From CBDFHF01 sp965247565 (GTDB lineage Bacteria; Pseudomonadota; Gammaproteobacteria; Methylococcales; Methylomonadaceae), in the NCBI GenBank assembly GCA_965247565.1, contig CBDFHF010000003.1, positions 1,984,001 to 2,048,000 on the forward strand: DNA of 64,000 nt. The letters run 5' to 3'. A program made the translations under genes and the position numbers. Below are positions 26,160-35,140 of this stretch, in pieces. Numbering within the stretch: position 1 is the stretch's first letter; every line of letters starts with the position of its first letter. Below the pieces are notes generated by a model. It was not told the origin of the DNA and did no database searches. It worked only from the letters and a program-made list of their open reading frames with translations.

Positions 26160-26573
26160 ATGAATAAGCTAAAAATGATGACAATTTTATTGGTTGCTTA
26201 TGGTGCCAGTTCAAGTTTGGCCAATGCAGGCGCGAGTGGTCATGCTGGACATGCTGCGGGCGGTGGAGGCGGTGGCAGTGCTTGTTTTAAACCCCATATT
26301 TCAAAATATTCGCCGCCGAACTTAACCAGCGTTAAACCGGGATCTGAATTTTCTTTTGTAATCACTAATCTTTCAAAGCCTGAGCAGTTGCAGGTGACAG
26401 TAAAAGGTCAGCCAGTGGAGGTATCTTATGAAGATAAAGAAACCTTTCATGTTGTGAAAGGAAATTTGCCGGCCGAGCTAAAAAATACCGTAGCCAGAGT
26501 TGGTATCAAAGTCGTTTCCCCGGTTGTTAGATGCGATGCCGAAGGCGGCTGGCTGCTAACAATAGCCGAATAA
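26160..26573 (+). CDS. Small secreted Gly/His-rich protein, unknown
   Basis: A 137-aa protein with a signal peptide (ending ANA), a short Gly-His-Ala linker (residues 24-40) and an Ig/TIG-like beta domain (about 43-135). The first cysteine (42) and a late one (125) could form one disulfide. A GAGGAGAG ribosome site precedes the ATG by 4-5 bp. No family was recognised. The His residues at 28, 31 and 46 might bind metal, but that is only a guess. It precedes the RMD1/YagE gene by 10 bp, so the two are likely co-transcribed. Confidence 0.65.
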   Translation: MNKLKMMTILLVAYGASSSLANAGASGHAGHAAGGGGGGSACFKPHISKYSPPNLTSVKPGSEFSFVITNLSKPEQLQVTVKGQPVEVSYEDKETFHVVKGNLPAELKNTVARVGIKVVSPVVRCDAEGGWLLTIAE

Positions 26574-26583
26574 TTCGTTCGCA

Positions 26584-27396
26584 GTGTCAGAGAAATCATC
26601 GTTGAGTGTTGATATGCCAGCAAAGCATTGCGTGGCTTATTGCTTGGCGCAACGTTTTGATATTAGTTCGCTTGCTAAACTGTTATCAGACTCAACGTTG
26701 ATTCGGATTATTAAAGGCGCTCTTTTTATTGAGGACGACCAGACTTGGTCTGCGGTTTTTGCTTATGGCGCGGTTGTCCATTGGAATGTCAGTGCCGAGC
26801 AACAGATTAAATTACACAAGTTGTTATTAGATTACGCCATCAATCCGCTTGATATCATAGAAGAAGATAATTTTACCTTTGCACTCGAATGCGCGACTAC
26901 CCGGATTGTAGAAGATCATATTGAAATTGAATCGGCAGATCCGATTTTGTTGTTTTCTTTATCGCAAGGCATGGCGCAGTCAATTAAATTGGCTTCATTT
27001 GAAACCAATGCCATTACCACTATTAATAAAACCAGTTATCTGCCGAAATCTTTGGCGCAAAACGGTAGCATTAAAATTAGTAGTAAAGACATCGCCAAAA
27101 TTCGAGGACAGTTATTTTTAACTAAAAGTGACATTATCTTGAACTACGATTTACTGGATACCCCAGATTTTTTTTGGGAGTACCCGGAATATGAAGCGTT
27201 TTATGGCATTACCGCCAAATATTTAGAAATTGCTCAACGTACTGACGTATTATCAAAAAAGTTAGAAACCATTCATGAATTATTTGAAATGCTGGCCGAT
27301 GAACAAAAACATCGTCATTCATCCGCTTTGGAATGGATCATCATCGGACTGATTGCTTTTGAAATTGGCATGACTCTGCTCGATAAGGCGCTGTAA
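26584..27396 (+). CDS. RMD1/YagE (DUF155) family protein
   Basis: A 270-aa protein starting at GTG 26584. The body (AVFAYGAVVHWNVSAEQ, then LDTPDFFWEYPEYEAFYGITAKYLEIAQRTDVLSKKL) is that of the DUF155 family, which includes yeast RMD1 and RMD8, and it ends with a membrane helix (LEWIIIGLIAFEIGMTLLD). RMD1 relates to mitochondrial/meiotic division; the bacterial function is unclear. It follows the secreted protein by 10 bp and probably shares its transcript. Confidence 0.82.
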   Translation: MSEKSSLSVDMPAKHCVAYCLAQRFDISSLAKLLSDSTLIRIIKGALFIEDDQTWSAVFAYGAVVHWNVSAEQQIKLHKLLLDYAINPLDIIEEDNFTFALECATTRIVEDHIEIESADPILLFSLSQGMAQSIKLASFETNAITTINKTSYLPKSLAQNGSIKISSKDIAKIRGQLFLTKSDIILNYDLLDTPDFFWEYPEYEAFYGITAKYLEIAQRTDVLSKKLETIHELFEMLADEQKHRHSSALEWIIIGLIAFEIGMTLLDKAL

Positions 27397-27505
27397 AACT
27401 CTTGGTATCGCGACTCAGCGAGATGAATAGGGTTGTGTTCTTGGTACGGATTATCTATCGAATGTGGCTTATTTTAGAAACGCCCTGTTACCCATAAAAA
27501 CTCAC

Positions 27506-28348
27506 ATGCTCAGTTACAGACACTCCTTTCATGCCGGCAATTTTGCTGATGTGCTAAAACACTTGGTTTTAGTAAAAATTCTGGGATATTTGAGAAAAAA
27601 AGATAAGCCTTTTTGTTGTATTGACACCCATGCCGGACCGGGTAAATATGATCTCGGTAGTAGTTACGCTTTACAGAACAAAGAGTTTGACAGCGGGATT
27701 GGTAAGATATGGCAGCGCAAAGATTTGCCAGAGGCAGTTGCAAGTTATGTTGATATTATCAAAGCGTACAATACTGATGGCGAGCTCAACCATTATCCTG
27801 GCTCGCCATTAATCGCGAGGCAATTGTTGCGGAATCACGATCGTCTTTTTTTATTCGAACTACACTCTGCCGAAGTTAAATTATTGACTGACGAAACGAA
27901 AAAAAATCGCCGCATTAAAGTATTTCATGCCGACGGCTTAGCCGATAGTTTGGGATTATTACCACCAGTTGAGCGTCGCGGATTGGTGCTGATCGATCCA
28001 TCTTATGAAATCAAAACCGATTACGACCAGGTGGTCGACACGTTAATTCAAATGCACAAACGTTTTGCCACGGGCATTTATGCGCTTTGGTATCCTGTTG
28101 TTGACCGCAGTCGCAATAAGCGCTTGGAAAAGGCTATTCAAAATTCCGGTATAAAAAATATCCAATTGTTTGAGCTGGGTGTCCAGGCGGATACCGAAGC
28201 ATTGGGGATGACTTCCAGCGGCATTATTGTTGTTAATCCACCATGGAATTTAGCAACCGATATACAGCAAGTTTTACCTTGGCTGGTAGATGTATTAGGT
28301 CGGGAGGGTAAGGGGTTTTTTCGTAGCGAAATGCTAGTTGCTGAGTAA
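27506..28348 (+). CDS. rlmJ: 23S rRNA (adenine2030-N6)-methyltransferase RlmJ
   Basis: A 280-aa methyltransferase that begins MLSYRHSFHAGNFADVLKH, the RlmJ N-terminus, so I start at ATG 27506 rather than an in-frame ATG 42 bases earlier. CCIDTHAGPGKYDLGS is the SAM-binding part, and LVLIDPSYEIK is the D/N-PPY-like catalytic motif. The enzyme methylates A2030 of 23S rRNA. The gene is preceded by a 109-bp gap and seems monocistronic. Confidence 0.93.
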   Translation: MLSYRHSFHAGNFADVLKHLVLVKILGYLRKKDKPFCCIDTHAGPGKYDLGSSYALQNKEFDSGIGKIWQRKDLPEAVASYVDIIKAYNTDGELNHYPGSPLIARQLLRNHDRLFLFELHSAEVKLLTDETKKNRRIKVFHADGLADSLGLLPPVERRGLVLIDPSYEIKTDYDQVVDTLIQMHKRFATGIYALWYPVVDRSRNKRLEKAIQNSGIKNIQLFELGVQADTEALGMTSSGIIVVNPPWNLATDIQQVLPWLVDVLGREGKGFFRSEMLVAE

Positions 28349-28591
28349 GTGGCGGAACTTTGTTTATATTTTAGCAATCGACTGTTTACAGGCTTTAGCG
28401 CACAGGCCGCTGTGTTTGCAATATAATAAGTTAACATCGGGTGGTTGTTTCTGCTCACCTTGTTTGCCAATTCATTTTTTTCGTAAATACTGATATTCAA
28501 TTTTGGAGTGTTGTGCGATTTTTGCTTCCAGCAACTTCCCAGTATTTGGCAAAGTGCGGTATCAAATTTCCCTATATCAAGGATTCTAAAA

Positions 28592-30085
28592 ATGACTTTT
28601 TTTTATAAATACTTAGTTATTCTGACTGCTTTACTTTTTCCAGGTTTGTCTCAGTCCGCTACAGATCCTGTAGTGGGTGATGTTATGAAGAATTTGGATT
28701 TAACTCACCATTGGGTGGGTTATCTGTCTTTGGCTTTATTTGCGATAGCTTACCTGCTTGCCATGACCGAAGAAGTAACTGATTTACGCAAATCCAAACC
28801 CATGGTGCTGGCGGCAAGTGTAATCTGGATATTTATCGCTGGTGTCTACGCTTACGGCGGCATGAGTCATCATGCAGGGTTAGCATTTCGGGCTTCTTTG
28901 GAAGCTTATGCCGAGTTGTTTTTATTCATCATGGTTTCAATGACTTATTTGAATGCCATGGAGGACCGAGGCGTTTTTGAAAATCTTAGAGTTTGGTTAC
29001 TGAGTAAGAACTTCACTTATCGCCAGTTATTTTGGATTACTGGTTTTCAGGCTTTCTTTATCTCTTCAGTTTGTAACAATCTGACTACTGCATTGCTAAT
29101 GGGCTCGGTGATTTTAGCGATGGGCAAGGGCAGTCCAAGGTTTGTTACCTTGGCGTGTATTAATGTGGTGGTGGCTTCCAATGCGGGTGGCTCTTTTAGT
29201 CCGTTTGGGGATATAACGACATTGTTAGTTTGGCAAAAAGGTGTTGTACCATTTGCCGATTTCTTTTCCCTGTTGGTTCCGGCAATTGTGAATTTTGTAT
29301 TACCTGCGGCAATCATGAATTTCTGGATTCCTAAAGAAAGGCCCGATGCCGTTAATGAAGCGCCAGCCATGAAGAGAGGCGGGCTGGTTATTATCGGCTT
29401 GTTTGTGATGACTATTGTGACGGCCACCTGTTTTGAAAATTTTCTGGATTTACCACCCGCTGCCGGAATGATGATGGGTCTGACTTATCTGAAGTTTTTT
29501 AGTTATTACCTGCAAAAAACTGAAGTTCATATCGAGGCGCAGCCAGAAGATGGTTATTATGCGAACGGTAAAGTGGATTATTTTGCGCCCATGAAAGTCA
29601 TGAATAATCCTAAAGCCCTAGCTAAAGTTGATGAATACGGTCAGCCCTTTGATGTTTTTGCCAAGGTCGCAAACTTGGAATGGGATACGTTGCTGTTTTT
29701 TTATGGGGTTATGGTTGCTGTCGGTGGCTTAAGTTTTATTGGTTATTTGGCAGTTACTTCTACGTACTTGTATGGCAGTATCGATCCAACTATAGCTAAT
29801 ATTATGGTCGGTATAGCGTCTGCTTTTGTAGATAACGGCACCATAATGCTGGCTGTATTGACAATGGAACCTGCTATTTCGCAAGGCCAATGGCTACTAG
29901 TTACATTAACCGCGGGAGTTGGAGGGAGCTTACTGGCAGTGGGGTCAGCCGCTGGGGTTGGCTTAATGGGGCAAGCTAAAGGTATTTATACCTTCACTAG
30001 CCACTTAAAATGGATGCCTGCCATCGCGGTAGGCTATGCGGGCAGTATCGTGGTGCACTTTTTGATTAATAGCCGCTATTTTTAG
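28592..30085 (+). CDS. nhaD: Na+/H+ antiporter NhaD
   Basis: A 497-aa antiporter. It has a signal-like first helix, then about 12 membrane helices with SSVCNNLTTALLMGSV and VVVASNAGGSFSPFGDITTLLVW, then SAFVDNGTIMLAVLTM, all signatures of the NhaD family. The longer frame starts at TTG 28508; ATG 28592 follows AAGGA and gives the better N-terminus (MTFFYKYLVI...). It exports Na+ or Li+ in exchange for H+, and is common in marine and haloalkaliphilic proteobacteria. A 243-bp upstream gap holds a CACAG/CTGTG hairpin (28401-28414) and a TATAAT at 28422-28427. Confidence 0.92.
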   Translation: MTFFYKYLVILTALLFPGLSQSATDPVVGDVMKNLDLTHHWVGYLSLALFAIAYLLAMTEEVTDLRKSKPMVLAASVIWIFIAGVYAYGGMSHHAGLAFRASLEAYAELFLFIMVSMTYLNAMEDRGVFENLRVWLLSKNFTYRQLFWITGFQAFFISSVCNNLTTALLMGSVILAMGKGSPRFVTLACINVVVASNAGGSFSPFGDITTLLVWQKGVVPFADFFSLLVPAIVNFVLPAAIMNFWIPKERPDAVNEAPAMKRGGLVIIGLFVMTIVTATCFENFLDLPPAAGMMMGLTYLKFFSYYLQKTEVHIEAQPEDGYYANGKVDYFAPMKVMNNPKALAKVDEYGQPFDVFAKVANLEWDTLLFFYGVMVAVGGLSFIGYLAVTSTYLYGSIDPTIANIMVGIASAFVDNGTIMLAVLTMEPAISQGQWLLVTLTAGVGGSLLAVGSAAGVGLMGQAKGIYTFTSHLKWMPAIAVGYAGSIVVHFLINSRYF

Positions 30086-30200
30086 TGCGGGGAGAGATTG
30101 CTGAGCCTTTGAATTTGCCGAGGAGGGTTCAGCTTATCTGTTTTGTGTTGAGCCTCAGGATCCAGCATAGTTTTTATTCGATGACTGGAGCATGCAGATC

Positions 30201-30413
30201 TTAAACTTCTATATTTTTCTCAACGTCTTCGCCAGCGTTATTTGTTTCGTTTTCTTCAGCGATCGTTTCATCTGCTTCTCCTTCTTTCAGTGCTGTACGA
30301 AAGCTTTTGATTGCCGCGCCTAAATCAGAACCTGCACTGCGTAGGCGTTTAGTGCCAAAAAAAACCAGAATAATTGCTAAAACAATTAATAATTTAGTAA
30401 CGCTGATACCCAT
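30201..30413 (-). CDS. tatA: TatA/TatE twin-arginine translocase subunit
   Basis: A 70-aa protein with one membrane helix (ISVTKLLIVLAIILVFFGTKRLRSAGSDLGAAIKSF), the FGTKRLR hinge and an acidic tail (ADETIAEENETNNAGEDVEKN). TatA forms the pore-like part of the Tat export machine, which carries folded proteins. I start at the second Met (30413), as in other TatA proteins. tatB and tatC are not next to it, so it stands alone, converging on nhaD. Confidence 0.88.
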   Translation of the reverse strand: MGISVTKLLIVLAIILVFFGTKRLRSAGSDLGAAIKSFRTALKEGEADETIAEENETNNAGEDVEKNIEV

Positions 30414-30596
30414 TCTCTGTTCCAAAATGTTGCCAAAATCTCGGCTATTCTAGTCTCGAACTCATTTGTTGATACAACTTATTTCTTTTCGCGGTAGAAA
30501 ATTGCCAAGCATTTGATAGAGTTTGCCAAATCTCAATAACTCACGATGGGTAAGGCACAATTTGACTTTTAAGTAATGGCCGTAATTTGAATCTCA

Positions 30597-31034
30597 TCAA
30601 AATCCGAATAGCACAATAAAAGCTATTCCAACTGAACCGACGGCTACAAACTTCGCTTTACCAATGAGAGATTGGCTTTGCCAATAAATGTTGGCATGGT
30701 TTTTTTTGTCTAAGTAGTTGGCCGCAGCAGATATTTTGAGGTTATGTAAAAAATGGCGTAAAGATCGCAAAATAAAAAAACCGGCAACTGCGCCCATGCT
30801 GACTATGGTGTAGAAAACAATCACTTGAGTTTCATGTACTCCAGTGTGAAAAAGATGCTCAACCAAATGATCTAATGCAACTTCGAGAAACTCGAAGGCA
30901 AGATGCATCAATTCGAAAACCAAGTGCAAGACTTCCATGATTAATCCCGCAAATACGTCTGGCATTATCACAAGAGCGACAGCACCTAATAAGTAAGAGG
31001 CGTGGACAGCTTTTTGGTGGGTTAGTGTAGTCAT
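30597..31034 (-). CDS. Histidine-rich heptad membrane protein, unknown
   Basis: A 145-aa protein with hydrophobic segments near residues 13-31, 70-91 and 127-145. Between them runs an amphipathic helix of heptads: E34-H37, E41-H44, E48-E51, D55-H56 and E59-H60, each with the pattern ExxHxxx. That puts a row of Glu and His on one face, a likely metal or heme-binding surface. An AGGAGA ribosome site lies 6-7 bp before ATG 31034. I recognise no family. It stands alone between tatA and motB, with about 170-250 bp of gap on each side. Confidence 0.65.
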   Translation of the reverse strand: MTTLTHQKAVHASYLLGAVALVIMPDVFAGLIMEVLHLVFELMHLAFEFLEVALDHLVEHLFHTGVHETQVIVFYTIVSMGAVAGFFILRSLRHFLHNLKISAAANYLDKKNHANIYWQSQSLIGKAKFVAVGSVGIAFIVLFGF

Positions 31035-31233
31035 TAAAGGTCTCCTGGTGGTTATAACGCTTTAATGGCAAGTCTAGGCTAGCTGTTTTAAATGTAAATC
31101 CCCGTCATACGGGTCGCCCAGCAAACTGCAAACTCGGTCAAAATTAACCGACTGTCTGAGTTCATAATATATATTAAGGTCACATTTTTGGTGTATGGCC
31201 GAGTTGTAATGTTGGCCTTGGGTGAGGCAGAGC

Positions 31234-31261
31234 AGAGGCAATAACTTCCATGATTGCCTCT
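31234..31261. repeat. Hairpin after motB
   Basis: AGAGGCAAT (31234-31242) is the exact reverse complement of ATTGCCTCT (31253-31261), with a 10-nt loop, 20 bp past the motB stop on the minus strand. It probably stabilises or terminates the motAB transcript, although no T-run follows. Confidence 0.45.
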
Positions 31262-31281
31262 ACTGTAAAGCCATGATTAGG

Positions 31282-32193
31282 TTAATGCTCTGCTTTTTCG
31301 AGTTCTTTAGGTAAATCAGCGGGGGCTACATCAGCTCCTGCTTGCTCAAGTACTTGGTTTTCAGTTTTCTTATTCATAACAATAATTGAAATTCGACGGT
31401 TCATCGGATCCATGGGATCTTTTGGGTTATAGAGAATACTCGACGCTAAACCGGTGACCCTAAGAATTTTATCTTCTGACAAGCTACCTTTGATAAGCTC
31501 CTGGCGTGCAGCATTAGCTCGGTCACTGGAGAGTTCCCAATTCGTATAACCGGTTTGATTGGCGGGAAAAGGTCGGGCATCGGTATGACCATTAACCGAG
31601 ATCTTGTTAGGCAGTTCATTAATAACGGGTGCCAGTTGCCTCAAAATGACCCTGACGGTGGGCTCGGTTTGCGCGCTAGCCAGTTTAAACATGGGCTGGT
31701 TTTTGTTATCAATAATTTGTACTCTCAGACCTTCTTGAGTAGTTTCAAGTTTAATTTGATCTTTGAGCTCACTTAAGCTCTCATTCTCTTCGATCATCTT
31801 AGTGATTTTTTCTTTTAGCGCTTCTAACTTTTCCAAATCCAGCTTTTCTGCCTGCTTTTCAATTTCTTCAGGAGTAGGTTGGTTATCTTGAGTAGCACCG
31901 TTCTGATCCTGACCGTTATCTTGCGTAATTAAATCTGAGCCACCTGCTTCCATCAAACTGGTGCGGGCGCCGACGTCTTTACCACCCTCCAATGAAGCTT
32001 TATACGGATCTTGGAAATATTCAGAAATACCTTTGCGAGTGGCCGCATCGGTAGTGCCTAATAGCCACATTAACAAGAAGAAAGCCATCATGGCGGTTAC
32101 GAAGTCAGCATAAGCCAATTTCCACGCACCACCATGATGGCCATGGGCCGCTTTCTTTATCTTCTTGATTATTATCGGTTGTAATTCGGCCAT
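31282..32193 (-). CDS. motB: Flagellar motor stator protein MotB
   Basis: A 303-aa protein whose N-terminal membrane helix has the proton-path motif DFVTAMMAFFLLMWLLGTTD, including the essential Asp. A long linker follows, then a C-terminal OmpA-like peptidoglycan-binding domain (KISVNGHTDARPF, ELSSDRANAARQELIK). It anchors the stator to the cell wall. It follows motA by 13 bp in one transcript. Confidence 0.93.
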   Translation of the reverse strand: MAELQPIIIKKIKKAAHGHHGGAWKLAYADFVTAMMAFFLLMWLLGTTDAATRKGISEYFQDPYKASLEGGKDVGARTSLMEAGGSDLITQDNGQDQNGATQDNQPTPEEIEKQAEKLDLEKLEALKEKITKMIEENESLSELKDQIKLETTQEGLRVQIIDNKNQPMFKLASAQTEPTVRVILRQLAPVINELPNKISVNGHTDARPFPANQTGYTNWELSSDRANAARQELIKGSLSEDKILRVTGLASSILYNPKDPMDPMNRRISIIVMNKKTENQVLEQAGADVAPADLPKELEKAEH

Positions 32194-32206
32194 GATCAGT
32201 AAGTCT

Positions 32207-33052
32207 CTATTTATTAGCTTTTAATTGAGATTCTAGTTCGGCAAATCCTGGGCGAAGATTTGAGGTTATCATTCCTCGCATATATTCGGCTGTCATCGCC
32301 GGGGAAAGACCGTTGGTGCAACAAATCAAACCTTTCTGGGCACACTTTAAAGCATTTGTGGCAGCAGCTGCCCGTTCTTCCATAGAGGATGCAACCGGTG
32401 CGATAAAGCCGTAGGATGCAAGAATGCCTAAAAATGTCCCTACCAAGGCGGCAGCAATCAATTTGCCTAACTCTGCCGGTGGTAAACTGATGGATTCCAT
32501 CGTATGCACAACCCCCATTACCGCCGCAACAATACCAAATGCGGGCATACCATCTCCGATGCGTTGTATGGCGCCGATAGGTCCGTGGGATTCTTCATGG
32601 TGAATTTCGATGGTCTGATCCATCAACTCTTCTAGCTGATGTTTTTCAACACCAGTAACAATCAGGCGTAAATGATCACAAATAAAAGTCATTAAATGGT
32701 GGTCTGCTAAAACCAGCGGGGTAAAAATAGGGCTGCTTTCAGGGCTTTCAATTAAGCTTTCAAGGGATAGCAAGCCTTCTTTTCTGGTTTTGTTACTAAT
32801 GGCATAAAAGCATAATAACAATTCGAGATAGAACGCCTTCGTATGGGGGCTTGCTTTCAGAGTGCCAGTGGCTTGACTAAGAGTGCTTTTTACTAAGCCT
32901 ATGGAGTTGCCTCCTAAAAATGCACCTATGGCGGCACCAAAGATGATGATAAGTTCAAATGGTTGTATAAGCACACCCAAATGACCGCCTGCGCCTACAA
33001 AACCACCTAGTACAGCGCCAATTACTAAAACATAACCGATAATGACGAACAT
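32207..33052 (-). CDS. motA: Flagellar motor stator protein MotA
   Basis: A 281-aa protein with four membrane helices: two near the N-terminus and two in the C-terminal part (GDGMPAFGIVAAVMGVVHTM, GKLIAAALVGTFLGILASYGFI). The conserved cytoplasmic loop contains TRKEGLLSLESLIESP. It forms the proton channel of the stator with MotB, and the length matches the E. coli form. The 244-bp gap before it, after the pgaD stop, should carry the promoter; I found no sigma-28 match there. Confidence 0.93.
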   Translation of the reverse strand: MFVIIGYVLVIGAVLGGFVGAGGHLGVLIQPFELIIIFGAAIGAFLGGNSIGLVKSTLSQATGTLKASPHTKAFYLELLLCFYAISNKTRKEGLLSLESLIESPESSPIFTPLVLADHHLMTFICDHLRLIVTGVEKHQLEELMDQTIEIHHEESHGPIGAIQRIGDGMPAFGIVAAVMGVVHTMESISLPPAELGKLIAAALVGTFLGILASYGFIAPVASSMEERAAAATNALKCAQKGLICCTNGLSPAMTAEYMRGMITSNLRPGFAELESQLKANK

Positions 33053-33296
33053 TGTATATCTCTTGAAAAATAGGTTTTTGTTAAAAAATCACACGACTAA
33101 ATAAGATAGTGATAACTGGAACACAAAACTGAGTATAGCTAGAATTCAAATTTACACTGGGAAATCCGAAGTTATTACGCCAGTTAAATTTTACGGAATG
33201 AGGCAGCAATACACCCACATTCAGATTATTGTTCAGACAAAAATCAATGCAATTTATAAAGCCGAGCTCACTTTTACCCTTTGAGCCGAAAGTTTA

Positions 33297-33758
33297 TTAA
33301 TTAATGTTTATTTGATTAGGGATGTCTGCTTCTAAATGCAGTATTTGCCCATGGGCATCAAAATAAACGGTCACTAGAGATGAGTTGCGACATTGTTTTA
33401 GCTCTACCTCTTTAACTTGGTAGAAGTTACACAAATCGCCATCATTAACTATTTGAAAGGCCGCAGAGATAAGAGTTTGTTTACGTTGTGAGTGGTATAA
33501 GACCCAGCCTAACCACATCAGGATGAGTGCCAATAACGTGTCAAAATATATTTCCAGTAACTCTAATAAGCTTCTGTAACCGCCAAACCAGCGTATTTCG
33601 TTGGAAAAGCTATTGTCTCCCATGAGCCAAGCACACAAAGTAATCAAAGGTATTAATAAATAAGTCCACATCAACCAGCAAGCTGCCCATAAAAAGACAG
33701 CGCCCACTCGCTTATGCAAACTCTGTAATTGCGGCAGATTGATGATGTATTCATTCAT
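33297..33758 (-). CDS. pgaD: PgaD-like subunit of poly-GlcNAc synthase
   Basis: A 153-aa protein with two membrane helices (residues about 18-45 and 70-90) and a soluble C-terminal part, as in PgaD. It begins MNEYIINLPQLQSLHKRVGAVF and contains MWTYLLIPLITL. PgaD and PgaC together bind c-di-GMP and polymerise beta-1,6-GlcNAc for biofilm matrix. The gene overlaps the pgaC stop by 4 bp. It is shorter and more divergent than E. coli PgaD, so the call depends partly on its neighbour. Confidence 0.75.
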   Translation of the reverse strand: MNEYIINLPQLQSLHKRVGAVFLWAACWLMWTYLLIPLITLCAWLMGDNSFSNEIRWFGGYRSLLELLEIYFDTLLALILMWLGWVLYHSQRKQTLISAAFQIVNDGDLCNFYQVKEVELKQCRNSSLVTVYFDAHGQILHLEADIPNQININ

Positions 33759-35131
33759 TTATTGCGTAGACCTCTATCCAGTGTTACCCAAATGGCACGT
33801 TGTCCGCGTTTTTTTCGAATCGCTTTAATGGAGCCGGTGATGGTTGTGCCAACATTAATCAGCCAATAAACAATGGGATACCAGATCATCCAATAGTAAT
33901 AACGGGCAGTACCGCCGGTTAAATATTCGTAGCGGGAATCAATCGCCAGACTAACGGCAAATTGAATGAGGCAGGTTAAACTTAGCAGCATACTAGTCCA
34001 ACTGGGACTGAGGTCGTGCAGCGATTCATCGGTTGATGCACTCAATAATTCCACTGGCCAATACAACACATTACCTAAAATTAAAAATGCCCAGGCGATG
34101 CTGATAAAACACTCGGCATACAAAGGCCACATGCTGTGAGATGACCACCGAAACATCTGCCTGAAATAACGCAGCATCACTTCGGTACCGCCTTGCGCCC
34201 ACCGCACTCGCTGATTCCATAATCCGCTTAATGATTCTGGCATTAGCACCCAGCAAAGCGCATTGGGTTCAAATAAAATCGACCAGCCCGCCAGTTGCAA
34301 TTTCCAGCTAATATCAATGTCTTCGGTGACCATGTCGTTACTCCAATAGCCGACATCATGCAAAGCCGATTTACGGAAAGCGGCGATAACTCCAGAAATA
34401 GTAAATACCCGGCCATAGGTTCGTTGTGCGCGTTTGATCATACCCACAATCGCCGAAAATTCGCCGACTTGAATCCGGCCTAACAAGGTAGATCGATTAC
34501 GGATTCTAGGATTACCCGTGATCGCACCGACGCCGGGATTATTGAGAAACGGTTTGACCATCCAGGCAATGGCTTCCGGTGCCAATAAAGCATCGCCATC
34601 AATACAGACTAGAATTTCGCTATTAGCTAATAATGCGGCAGTGCGCAGTCCCATGGCTTTGCCTTGGTTGGTAGCCAAATTAACAACGCGTAATCGATTA
34701 TGCTGTTTAGCTAAATCTTGTAATATGGCTAACGTGTTATCTTTGCTGCCATCATTAATGGCGATAACTTCAAAGTGGGGATATTTTTGTTGCATCAAAA
34801 TTCCCACTGTCTCGGCAATATTTTCAGCTTCGTTATAACAAGGGATTAATACAGATACCGCGGGGTATTCTGACAGTTCCGGTAAATGTTCAGTATCGCC
34901 TTTATTTCGCCATTCATAACGAAAGTAAAAAATAATCGCCCCGAACATCCATATGTAAGCCATGAATAGAGGATAGTAATAAATAAAGCCCTCAATGAAG
35001 CCATCCAGCACACTCCATTCATTTGCCCAGTGTTCTTGCGCTATTGAACCTAGTTCAGAAAAGCGCAGATTAATGGCCTGTATAACTTGCGTTACAGGTG
35101 ATACGGACTCGTCATTGAGAGGGGGAGTCAT
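33755..35131 (-). CDS. pgaC: Poly-beta-1,6-GlcNAc synthase PgaC
   Basis: A 458-aa family-2 glycosyltransferase with N-terminal membrane helices, the donor-binding VSVLIPCYNEAENI and LVCIDGDALL, the acceptor-side TEDIDISWKLQ and the QRVRWAQGG product motif, then C-terminal helices. It polymerises UDP-GlcNAc and exports the chain. It follows pgaB by 9 bp and overlaps pgaD by 4 bp. PgaCD activity needs c-di-GMP in E. coli. Confidence 0.9.
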   Translation of the reverse strand: MTPPLNDESVSPVTQVIQAINLRFSELGSIAQEHWANEWSVLDGFIEGFIYYYPLFMAYIWMFGAIIFYFRYEWRNKGDTEHLPELSEYPAVSVLIPCYNEAENIAETVGILMQQKYPHFEVIAINDGSKDNTLAILQDLAKQHNRLRVVNLATNQGKAMGLRTAALLANSEILVCIDGDALLAPEAIAWMVKPFLNNPGVGAITGNPRIRNRSTLLGRIQVGEFSAIVGMIKRAQRTYGRVFTISGVIAAFRKSALHDVGYWSNDMVTEDIDISWKLQLAGWSILFEPNALCWVLMPESLSGLWNQRVRWAQGGTEVMLRYFRQMFRWSSHSMWPLYAECFISIAWAFLILGNVLYWPVELLSASTDESLHDLSPSWTSMLLSLTCLIQFAVSLAIDSRYEYLTGGTARYYYWMIWYPIVYWLINVGTTITGSIKAIRKKRGQRAIWVTLDRGLRNK

Positions 35132-35140
35132 AGCGTCCTA

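Noticed and set aside
28349..28591. Na+ riboswitch before nhaD
   Set aside because: I could not identify a consensus; only a small CACAG/CTGTG hairpin is visible.
31035..33296. Sigma-28 promoter before motA
   Set aside because: No TAAA-N15-GCCGATAA match was seen upstream of motA.
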